Below, piece after piece: positions 6,604-11,842 of a DNA stretch of 11,842 bases; the first letter of the stretch is position 1; each line of letters begins with the position of its first letter. The notes below the pieces were generated by a model. The model was given only the letters and a program-made list of their open reading frames with translations, had not been told where the DNA came from and did not search any database. The position numbers and the translations under genes are program-made. The DNA is from Gammaproteobacteria bacterium. Its GTDB lineage: Bacteria; Pseudomonadota; Gammaproteobacteria; Steroidobacterales; Steroidobacteraceae. The DNA lies in the NCBI GenBank assembly GCA_029857655.1, contig JAOUGR010000034.1, positions 1 through 11,842 of the forward strand, read 5' to 3'.

Positions 6604-7352
6604 CAGACGAGTCCTTTCTGGCGAAGCGCCGCGACGAGTTCGGCCGCGTCCTTGACGATGACACCCTTCTGGCGTTGCTGCGGCGGCTCGTACTTCAGGA
6701 TCTTCAGCCGCGGCGTCGCCTCGACGCCGATCGTTGCCAGGTCGGTAATGTCCAGTGGCTTCTTTTTCGCCTTCATGATGTCAGGCAGCTTCACGTAACG
6801 CGGCTCATTGAGGCGCAGGTCGGCCGTCAGGACGGCCGGCAGGTCAACCTCGATGGTCTCGAGTCCCGCGTCGACCTCACGGGTCACGCGGGCCTTTCCG
6901 CCCTCGATTACGACCTTTGAGGCACATGTGGCCTGCGGGCGGTTCCAGATCGCCGCGAGCATCTGGCCCACCTGATTACAGTCGTCGTCGATGGCCTGCT
7001 TCCCGAGAATCACCATGATCGGACTCTCGGTCTGGATGAGCTTCAGCATCACCCGGGCGACTACCGGTGGCTCGACCGCGAGATCCGTCCGCACGAGGAT
7101 TGCGCGGTCGGCGCCCATGGCAAGCGCCGTGCGCAGCTGCTGTTGCGTGTCATCCGGTCCAAGACCGACTGCCACTACTTCGTCTGCGTCGCCTCGCTCC
7201 TTGATACGGAGCGCCTCTTCGAGAGCAATCTCATCGAACGGATTGATACTCATCTTGACGCCATCGGTGACGACACCGCTGCCGTCCGGCCGGACCCGGA
7301 TCCGCACGTTGTAGTCGATGACCCGCTTGATACCGACCAGGATCCTGCGCAT
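6603..7352 (-). CDS. etfB: Electron transfer flavoprotein subunit beta
   Basis: EtfB binds a structural AMP and carries the loop that recognises partner dehydrogenases. The protein is 249 aa, full length. Diagnostic blocks are MSINPFDEIALEEALRIKE (34-52), GKQAIDDDCNQVGQ (117-130), and NEPRYVKLPDIMKAKKK (182-198). The last matches the mitochondrial ETFB recognition loop and its lysine cluster, pointing to the canonical beta-oxidation type rather than a bifurcating FixAB type. GGGAG about 8 nt upstream supports the ATG. It is the first gene of an etfB-etfA operon read leftwards from the 7353-7470 region. No acyl-CoA dehydrogenase or ETF-ubiquinone oxidoreductase gene lies in the window, so partners must be encoded elsewhere. 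Confidence 0.97.
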   Translation of the reverse strand: MRRILVGIKRVIDYNVRIRVRPDGSGVVTDGVKMSINPFDEIALEEALRIKERGDADEVVAVGLGPDDTQQQLRTALAMGADRAILVRTDLAVEPPVVARVMLKLIQTESPIMVILGKQAIDDDCNQVGQMLAAIWNRPQATCASKVVIEGGKARVTREVDAGLETIEVDLPAVLTADLRLNEPRYVKLPDIMKAKKKPLDITDLATIGVEATPRLKILKYEPPQQRQKGVIVKDAAELVAALRQKGLV

Positions 7353-7543
7353 GCGTCAATCTCCCAGACCAATCCGAATCGTATCACCGACAAGCGACGG
7401 GCGAGTCGGTTGTGGCCTGAAAAAACAACGTATGATTAGGTACTTGGGATACATATATATAGTGTGTTCTCATTGCGCCGCGGCGGGGGGCTTGCACCCT
7501 CGTGCGCGTAGGACTAATTTCTCCCAACGGCGCAGGGAACGGC
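7353..7543. other. Divergent intergenic region between etf and opp operons
   Basis: No convincing gene is seen here. Bases about 7419-7466 form an AT-rich island in otherwise GC-rich DNA, including TATGAT (7431-7436) and TATAGT (7458-7463) on the + strand, each 5 of 6 to the -10 consensus. I find no good -35 at proper spacing. The minus strand of the same patch is the likely place for the etfBA promoter. From about 7470 the sequence becomes GC-rich and self-complementary (for example GCAC-CCTC-GTGC at 7494-7505) and looks like the start of a transcribed leader. Confidence 0.5.
7419..7466. promoter_or_regulatory. AT-rich divergent promoter region (etfBA leftward, opp leader rightward)
   Basis: The patch lies between two divergent operons, contains an alternating TA stretch (about 7453-7461) and two -10-like hexamers on the + strand, and contrasts sharply with surrounding base composition. 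The exact promoters cannot be set by eye. Confidence 0.4.
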
Positions 7544-7615
7544 ATGCGCACCGAGGAAACCGCCCCACCGACAACGAGAACCAAGATGTGGGGCACGAGG
7601 GGAGCATCCGCATGA
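7544..7615 (+). CDS. Possible 23-aa leader ORF a
   Basis: A very short ORF opens with ATG five nt after AGGGA and ends in TGA overlapping the next small ORF (ATGA at 7612-7615). The predicted peptide starts MRTEETAPP and is rich in Thr and Arg. It uses codons that look rare for this GC-rich genome (AGA, AGG, GGA, ACA), unlike neighbouring genes. Two hairpins overlap it: GCGCA/TGCGC (7531-7549) and GCCCCAC/GTGGGGC (7562-7594). It could be a regulatory leader peptide or simply chance within a structured RNA; I would not treat it as an established gene. Confidence 0.2.
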   Translation: MRTEETAPPTTRTKMWGTRGASA

Positions 7616-7635
7616 CGCACAACGCGCGCGGATGC
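7604..7635 (+). other. Hairpin in oppB leader covering small-ORF start
   Basis: GCATCCGC (7604-7611) pairs perfectly with GCGGATGC (7628-7635). The loop can also form CGC/GCG (7616-7618 with 7624-7626). The ATG of small ORF b lies just inside the stem and its ribosome site just outside, so the fold could control initiation. The preceding hairpin GCCCCAC/GTGGGGC is at 7562-7594. Confidence 0.45.
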
Positions 7636-7698
7636 ATGACCAAAGCGGCTTCGCTGAAGCCGCTTCTTTTTTTGTCCCGACATGACCGGTATTCGTGA
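7612..7698 (+). CDS. Possible 28-aa leader ORF b running through the terminator
   Basis: This ORF has a good ribosome site, AGGGGAG, ending 7 nt before the ATG. It begins MTHNARGCMTK and ends SRHDRYS. Its codons run through the intrinsic terminator at 7643-7673, which encodes KAASLKPLLFL. The stop TGA (7696-7698) overlaps a GTG at 7695 and lies 2 nt before the ATG of oppB. This arrangement would allow translation to affect the terminator and to couple into oppB. There is no run of one amino acid as in classical attenuators. Coding status is unproven; it may be a chance ORF in an sRNA or untranslated leader. Confidence 0.3.
   Translation: MTHNARGCMTKAASLKPLLFLSRHDRYS
7643..7673 (+). terminator. 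Intrinsic terminator in the oppB leader
   Basis: A perfect 10-bp stem (AAGCGGCTTC and GAAGCCGCTT) with a GCT loop is followed by C and seven T. It lies 21-28 bp before oppB on the same strand, yet no established + strand gene precedes it, so it ends either a short leader (attenuation) or a small RNA of about 200 nt starting in the AT-rich patch. Confidence 0.9.
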
Positions 7699-7700
7699 CG

Positions 7701-8633
7701 ATGCTGGCATACGTCGCAAGACGATTGTTGGGCGCGATTCCGACATTGGCGGTCATCGTCACGCTTTCCTTTGTGCTGACGCGTCTCGCGCCCGGCGGAC
7801 CATTCGACGAGGAGCAGGCGCTGGCCCCGGAGATCCGGGCAAATCTCGAGGCCGCCTACGACCTGGACCAGCCGGTGGCGATCCAGTTCGGTCGCTACCT
7901 TGCTGGCCTCCTGCACGGTGATTTCGGGCCGTCCTACAAGTTCCGCGACTTCACAGTCACCGAGCTGATTGCCAGCGGACTGCCCGTCAGCCTCACAATC
8001 GGCGCTGCCGCGATCATCCTGGCGATCGCCCTCGGAATCCCTGCCGGAATCTGGGCCGCGCTTCGCCAGCACCGGCTCGCGGACCGGATGGTGATGTCAC
8101 TGGCAGTGGCCGGCATCTCCGTGCCGGTCTTCGTGGTCGCGCCATTCCTCGCGCTCGTATTTGGCATCTGGCTGCGTTGGCTGCCCGTGGCGGGCTGGAC
8201 GGCGGGCCGACCCGGCGACCTTGTGTTGCCGGTCGTGACACTGGCGCTCCCGGTGATCGCCTACCTCGCGCGCCTCACGCGCGGCAGCCTGCTCGAAGTG
8301 TTGCGCGCCCCGTGGATCCGCGCGGCGCGCGCGCGTGGTCTGGCACCGCGACGCATCCTGCTGGCGCACGCGCTGCCCGCCGCCTTGCTGCCGGTCGTCA
8401 GTTTTCTGGGTCCCGCGGTCGCGGCCGTGCTGACCGGCTCACTGGTGGTCGAAACCATCTTCGGGCTGCCGGGAATGGGAAGGCATCTGGTGCAGGGCGC
8501 GCTGAATCGCGACTACACGCTGGTCATGGGCATGGTCATCGTCTATGCGGCATTGATGATCGCGCTGAACCTCGCCGCGGACCTGGCATACGCCTGGCTC
8601 GATCCGCGCATCCGGCGGGAGCGGCGGTTATGA
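7701..8633 (+). CDS. oppB: Oligopeptide ABC transporter permease OppB
   Basis: This is one of two inner-membrane permeases of a peptide importer. The 310-aa protein has about six membrane spans and the family EAA loop (ARARGLAPRRILLAHALPAA, two-thirds along). It matches what I recall of E. coli OppB closely, including MLxxxxRRxLxAIPTL at the start, a HGDFGPSYKFRDF-x-V block, ITRGS-like and ETIFGLPGMG motifs, and GALNRDYTLV near the end; this supports OppB over DppB. ATG 7701 aligns with the E. coli start; a GTG at 7695 (overlapping the stop of small ORF b) is an alternative adding two residues. The ribosome site is weak at both, hinting at coupling with the leader. It overlaps oppC by 4 bp. 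Confidence 0.93.
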   Translation: MLAYVARRLLGAIPTLAVIVTLSFVLTRLAPGGPFDEEQALAPEIRANLEAAYDLDQPVAIQFGRYLAGLLHGDFGPSYKFRDFTVTELIASGLPVSLTIGAAAIILAIALGIPAGIWAALRQHRLADRMVMSLAVAGISVPVFVVAPFLALVFGIWLRWLPVAGWTAGRPGDLVLPVVTLALPVIAYLARLTRGSLLEVLRAPWIRAARARGLAPRRILLAHALPAALLPVVSFLGPAVAAVLTGSLVVETIFGLPGMGRHLVQGALNRDYTLVMGMVIVYAALMIALNLAADLAYAWLDPRIRRERRL

Positions 8634-9484
8634 ACGGTCGCGGCGGTCTGTGGCGCGATGCACTCCTTCGCCTCGCCGCCAATCGCGTGGCGTGCGCGAG
8701 TCTGGCAATCCTCATGCTGATGATCGTCGCCGCAATCGTCGGGCCATTGCTGCTCGACTATCGCCAGGACGAAATCGACTGGGCGCACATGGCCGTGCCG
8801 CCATTGACCGCAGAGGGACACTGGCTCGGAACCGACCGGCTGGGCCGTGACCTGCTGGTTCGCACATTGCACGGCCTGCGCGTCTCGATGGGTATCGCGA
8901 TGCTTGCGACACTCGTGAGCCTCGCGATTGGAGTCAGCTGGGGTGCAGTCGCAGGTTACCTGCGCGGGCGCACCGATGCGCTGATGATGCGCGTCGTGGA
9001 CGTGCTGTACGCGCTGCCACAGGTCTTCTTCGTCATCATCCTGACGGTGGTATTCGGAAGGAGCCCGGCGACATTGCTGGTCGCGATCGGCGCCTTCGGC
9101 TGGCTGACCATGGCGCGCATCGTGCGCGGCCAGGCGCTGGCCTTGCGCGAGCGTGAGTTCGTCGAAGCGGCGATCGTGGGTGGCGCAGGCACTGCGCGCA
9201 TCGTCACCCGGCACATCATCCCGAACCTGCTGGGGCCAGTGATCGTCTACGCGACGCTGACCGTGCCGCAGGTGATCCTGGTCGAGAGCTTTCTCAGCTT
9301 TCTGGGCATCGGTATCCAGGAGCCGCTCGCGAGCCTGGGCAACCTGATCGCCGATGGCGCGGTGGAGATGGAGACCGCATCGTGGATGCTGCTGGTACCG
9401 GCCAGCTGCCTGGTGCTGGTGGTGTTCTGCTTCAATTTCCTGGGCGACGGCTTGCGCGATGCCCTCGATCCGCGGGATCACTGA
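8630..9484 (+). CDS. oppC: Oligopeptide ABC transporter permease OppC
   Basis: This is the second permease subunit, pairing with OppB to form the peptide channel. The 284-aa product begins with a cytoplasmic tail and first span typical of the OppC N-terminal domain (LAILMLMIVAAIVGPLLLDY), then HWLGTDRLGRDLLVRTLHGL, a hallmark of the DppC/OppC family. The EAA loop EFVEAAIVGGAGTARIVTRH and the VESFLSFLGIGIQEP-x-ASLG block follow. The ATG overlaps the oppB stop (ATGA), with GGGAG about 8 nt upstream. The frame is open upstream inside oppB, but the overlap and family length fix this start. The stop shares one base with the oppD start. Confidence 0.94.
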   Translation: MNGRGGLWRDALLRLAANRVACASLAILMLMIVAAIVGPLLLDYRQDEIDWAHMAVPPLTAEGHWLGTDRLGRDLLVRTLHGLRVSMGIAMLATLVSLAIGVSWGAVAGYLRGRTDALMMRVVDVLYALPQVFFVIILTVVFGRSPATLLVAIGAFGWLTMARIVRGQALALREREFVEAAIVGGAGTARIVTRHIIPNLLGPVIVYATLTVPQVILVESFLSFLGIGIQEPLASLGNLIADGAVEMETASWMLLVPASCLVLVVFCFNFLGDGLRDALDPRDH

Positions 9485-10449
9485 TGGCGTTGCTCGAAAT
9501 CAGGGACCTGACCGTCGATTTTGACGGGCCGCGCCGGATTCGCGCGGTGGACCATGTGGACCTGTCGGTCGAGCGCGAAAGTTGCGTCGCCATTGTCGGT
9601 GAATCCGGGTCCGGCAAGAGCCAGCTGCTGCTCGCCTGCACCGGGCTTCTTGCCGCCAATGGCCGCGCGAGCGGATCGGTTCGTTTTGACGGCCTGGAGT
9701 TGCTGGGCGCGGACGACCCTGCGGCGCGCATCCGCGGCAGTGGCATCGGATTCGTGTTCCAGGATGCGTCCGGCAGCCTGACGCCCCATCGACGCATCGG
9801 TGATCAGCTTGCCGAAGCGGCTGTTGCGGCGCGTGGTATTACGCGCCAGGCGGCTCTTGCCGAAGCGGAGCGCATGTTGGAACGGGTGCGCCTGCCGCAG
9901 GCACACCGGCATCTTGCGGAATATCCGCACGAGCTGTCGGGCGGCATGCGGCAGCGCGCTGCCATTGCCGCCGCGCTCATATCGGAGCCAATGTTGCTGT
10001 TTGCGGACGAGCCAACCACGGCGCTCGATGTCACGGTGCAGGCCGAGATCATCACCTTGCTCGTGGATCTTTGCCACGAACTCGGCATGGCGATGTTGAT
10101 CGTGACGCATGACTTCGGCGTGGTCTCGGGACTGGCGGATCGCATAGCGGTCATGTATGCGGGGCGCATCGTGGAATCGGCTCCGGCCGCGCGCCTGCTG
10201 GCGGGACCCGGCCATCCCTATAGCGCCGGGCTGCTGGCGGCGGTGCCAAGGCTCGATGATCCGCCAGGCACGGAGTTGCGGACCATCCGCGGCACGCCGC
10301 CGCGCCCGGGCGCGAACCTGCCGGGCTGCCGCTTCGAGCCGCGCTGCGAATACGCCAGGGCCCATTGCCGTGGCGAGGATCCGCCATTCCTCACGACTGG
10401 CGATGACGGAATTGCCTGCCACTACCCGCTGAAGCAGGACGCGCAATGA
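9484..10449 (+). CDS. oppD: Oligopeptide ABC transporter ATPase OppD
   Basis: This is one of the two ATP-hydrolysing subunits driving peptide uptake at the cytoplasmic face. The 321-aa protein has Walker A GESGSGKS (39-46), Q-loop Gln93, signature LSGGM (151-155), Walker B LLFADE (171-176), D-loop ALD (180-182) and switch His209. The C-terminal oligopeptide/dipeptide domain carries four cysteines at 282, 288, 295 and 312, the arrangement that binds a [4Fe-4S] cluster in some Dpp/Opp ATPases. The sequence after the Q-loop reads QDASGSLTPH rather than the usual QDPMTSLNP. The ATG shares its A with the oppC stop (TGATG). OppD versus DppD cannot be fully separated by eye, but the OppB-like permease favours Opp. 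Confidence 0.93.
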   Translation: MALLEIRDLTVDFDGPRRIRAVDHVDLSVERESCVAIVGESGSGKSQLLLACTGLLAANGRASGSVRFDGLELLGADDPAARIRGSGIGFVFQDASGSLTPHRRIGDQLAEAAVAARGITRQAALAEAERMLERVRLPQAHRHLAEYPHELSGGMRQRAAIAAALISEPMLLFADEPTTALDVTVQAEIITLLVDLCHELGMAMLIVTHDFGVVSGLADRIAVMYAGRIVESAPAARLLAGPGHPYSAGLLAAVPRLDDPPGTELRTIRGTPPRPGANLPGCRFEPRCEYARAHCRGEDPPFLTTGDDGIACHYPLKQDAQ

Positions 10450-11435
10450 GCGGGCTGCTGGAGCTGCGCGGCGTTACGGTGAAATACACGCTGACAGGCG
10501 GGTCGCGGCGGCGCGAATTGACGGCGGTCGATGATGTCAGCTTTACACTTCAGTCTGGTGAAATGCTGGGTCTGGTCGGTGAGTCGGGCTGCGGAAAGTC
10601 CACGCTCGGCCGCGCGATCCTGCGGCTCGTCCCGCTTTCAGCCGGCGAGGTGCATTGGCAGGGTCGGCGCATCGACCGGTTACGCCGCAAGGAATTCCGC
10701 GGCCTGCGGCGCGAACTCCAGCTCGTGTTCCAGGATCCCAACGCCTGCCTCGACCCACGCATGACGATTGTGGAAAGCGTCGCCGAGCCATTGCGTTCAT
10801 CCGAGCCGGGATTGCCTCGCGCACAGCGGATTGCGCGCGCCACGGCGCTGCTCGACGAGGTGGGACTGGACTCCGAACTTTCGGACCGGTATCCGCACCA
10901 GGCGAGCGGTGGCCAGTTGCAGCGCGCAGGCATAGCGCGGGCACTGATTCTGGATCCGCGCCTGGTCGTCTGCGATGAGCCGGTCAGTGCACTCGATGTA
11001 TCGGTGCAGGGCCAGATCGTCAATCTGCTGGCGCGGATCCGTCGCGAGCGCGGCCTGGCGAGCCTGTTCATCAGTCACAACCTTGCCGTCGTCGCGGGCC
11101 TGTGCGAGCGAGTGATGGTGATGTATCTGGGACGCATCGTGGAAATCGCGCCGCGTGCCGCACTGCTGCCCGCGCCGCTGCATCCCTACAGCAGGATGCT
11201 GCTCGACTCCGTGCCCCGGATTTCGCCCGCGGCGCGCCGGCGGCCCGTCGCCGTGCCAGTTGCAACGGATCCCGATGCACCGGTCGCAGGCTGCGCATTC
11301 GCTGCGCGCTGCCCCCACGTCATTGCACACTGCCGCTCGGAACTGCCGCCATTGCAGGCACGGCCCGATGGACGCCTGGTCGCCTGCCACCGCGCCGCGG
11401 AGTGGCCTGGCGGCCTGCCGCCGGCCACAGCCTGA
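10446..11435 (+). CDS. oppF: Oligopeptide ABC transporter ATPase OppF
   Basis: This second ATPase forms a heterodimer with OppD. The 329-aa protein has Walker A GESGCGKS (45-52), Q-loop Gln96 in VFQDPNACLDPRMT, signature ASGGQ (153-157) in place of the commoner LSGGQ/FSGGQ, Walker B LVVCDE (173-178), D-loop ALD (182-184) and switch His211. The C-terminal extension carries four cysteines at 283, 289, 296 and 314, again a probable iron-sulfur site. The ATG overlaps the oppD stop (ATGA), with AGGA about 9 nt upstream. It is the last clear gene of the opp operon. No oppA-type binding protein follows within the window. No terminator is visible after the stop codon. Confidence 0.93.
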   Translation: MSGLLELRGVTVKYTLTGGSRRRELTAVDDVSFTLQSGEMLGLVGESGCGKSTLGRAILRLVPLSAGEVHWQGRRIDRLRRKEFRGLRRELQLVFQDPNACLDPRMTIVESVAEPLRSSEPGLPRAQRIARATALLDEVGLDSELSDRYPHQASGGQLQRAGIARALILDPRLVVCDEPVSALDVSVQGQIVNLLARIRRERGLASLFISHNLAVVAGLCERVMVMYLGRIVEIAPRAALLPAPLHPYSRMLLDSVPRISPAARRRPVAVPVATDPDAPVAGCAFAARCPHVIAHCRSELPPLQARPDGRLVACHRAAEWPGGLPPATA

Positions 11436-11492
11436 ATCAAGGCTTGCCGCGGGCTCGCGCCCTGGGCCAGCCTCTGGGGTAGGCTCGACGCC

Positions 11493-11842
11493 GTGATTGC
11501 CCATCTCGAGTCCGGTGGCTCCGTGCTGACGCAGAACCTGCGGCAGGCGCGCATCCTGCGTCGCCTGCACGATCGCGCGCAGATCGCAGCCGGGAAGGTC
11601 GTCTGGCCGTCCGCGCAGGTCATGCCGCTGGACACCTGGCTCGCGCAGCAATGGCGCGATGCAGGAGCCGCCGATCAGAACCTGAGCCAGCCGCTGCCGC
11701 CGGTCGCTTTACGATGGCTATGGCGGCGCCAAGTGGCCGCGGATGCGCCGGGCCTGCTGGACCCCGCGGATCTCGGCGCACGGGCGCGGGACTGCTGGTT
11801 GCACCTGCGCGCGCATGGCGGCGACCTCGAACAACTCACGCG
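11493..11842 (+). CDS. N-terminus of AddB-like probable DNA repair protein, cut by window edge
   Basis: The reading frame opens after the oppF stop and runs without a stop to the window end (116 codons seen). GTG at 11493 is the only sensible early start; the ribosome site is weak (GGGGT about 12 nt upstream). The N-terminal pattern is a short strand plus VLTQNLRQARILRRLHD, then a Trp-Pro-Ser segment, MPLDTWLAQQWRD, and later PVALRWLWRRQV and ARARDCWLHLRAHG. This resembles the start of the roughly 900-residue 'probable DNA repair protein' family related to AddB (TIGR03623), which ends in a PD-(D/E)XK nuclease domain outside this window. Such genes often sit next to a RecB/UvrD-like helicase gene. 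The call rests on recalled pattern, not a search. It may be co-transcribed with opp, since no terminator is seen in the 57-bp gap. Confidence 0.65.
   Translation, partial: MIAHLESGGSVLTQNLRQARILRRLHDRAQIAAGKVVWPSAQVMPLDTWLAQQWRDAGAADQNLSQPLPPVALRWLWRRQVAADAPGLLDPADLGARARDCWLHLRAHGGDLEQLT

Larger units (their letters stand above)
7470..7673 (+). ncRNA. Candidate small RNA or attenuated leader upstream of oppB
   Basis: The stretch between the AT-rich patch and the intrinsic terminator contains at least four stem-loops (about 7494-7505, 7531-7549, 7562-7594, 7604-7635) plus the terminator. CTCCC at 7521-7525 can pair with GGGAG at 7600-7604, hiding the small-ORF ribosome site. GAAACCGC at 7556-7563 can pair, with one mismatch, with the terminator's 5' arm and so could act as an antiterminator. 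No known RNA family is recognised. The 5' boundary is a guess. Confidence 0.4.

Noticed and set aside
6070..6798. 242-codon + strand ORF opposite etfA/etfB
   Set aside because: Both ETF subunits are full length with diagnostic motifs on the minus strand; this frame has no family features and spans the etfB/etfA junction.
7470..7673. Possible 6S RNA (ssrS)
   Set aside because: A short stretch (AAGAUGUGG then GGAGCAU) faintly recalls E. coli 6S RNA, but there is no long closing stem between the ends and no zapA/ygfA neighbour, so the likeness is probably chance.
7318..7698. 126-codon + strand ORF across the etf-opp intergenic region
   Set aside because: It starts inside etfB antisense, has a low-complexity Arg/His-rich translation with no domain, and crosses the promoter patch and hairpins. 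Only its last 28 codons have a credible ribosome site and are treated separately.
9478..10446. 322-codon minus-strand ORF opposite oppD
   Set aside because: The + strand oppD shows every ABC ATPase motif. The antisense frame is open because of high GC codon bias and has no recognisable domain.

Overview
The window reads as ordinary chromosomal DNA from a GC-rich (by eye, low-to-mid 60s % GC) proteobacterium. A gammaproteobacterium is my best guess: the peptide-transporter permease closely resembles enterobacterial OppB, the ETF pair is of the beta-oxidation type, and a TonB/ExbB/ExbD set is present. I cannot fix the genus from sequence alone. I see no tRNA, rRNA, CRISPR array, insertion sequence or phage gene.

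Layout. (1) 1-1809, + strand: the 3' part of a tonB-family gene, then exbB and exbD, closed by a strong intrinsic terminator. This is the proton-driven energizer of outer-membrane TonB-dependent receptors. (2) 1810-4680, + strand: two adjacent paralogous exported TPR (tetratricopeptide) proteins in one transcription unit, with a candidate promoter before them and a terminator behind them. (3) 4681-5693, + strand: a PRX5-type peroxiredoxin whose stop codon overlaps the likely TTG start of a MAPEG-family membrane protein. (4) 5665-7352, - strand: etfB-etfA, coding for the two subunits of electron-transfer flavoprotein. The end of etfA overlaps the end of the MAPEG gene by 29 bp, tail to tail. 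(5) 7353-7694: a long leader between the divergent etf and opp operons. It holds an AT-rich putative promoter patch, several hairpins, two very small ORFs with Shine-Dalgarno-like sequences, and an intrinsic terminator just before oppB. (6) 7701-11435, + strand: oppB-oppC-oppD-oppF, a peptide ABC importer with every junction overlapping by 1-4 bp, but with no substrate-binding-protein gene in the window. (7) 11493 to the window end: the 5' part of a gene resembling the N-terminus of AddB-like 'probable DNA repair proteins'.

How the parts fit. TonB/ExbBD moves nutrients across the outer membrane, and Opp moves peptides across the inner membrane. ETF collects electrons from acyl-CoA dehydrogenases. 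The peroxiredoxin and MAPEG protein suggest thiol-based detoxification. The two TPR proteins have no assignable function, but their position next to TonB/ExbBD is suggestive.

Most of the window is conventional. The least explained part is the oppB leader, where a terminator lies inside a tiny ORF whose stop codon abuts or overlaps the oppB start. The next most interesting parts are the paralogous TPR pair beside the TonB system and the peroxiredoxin-MAPEG coupling.
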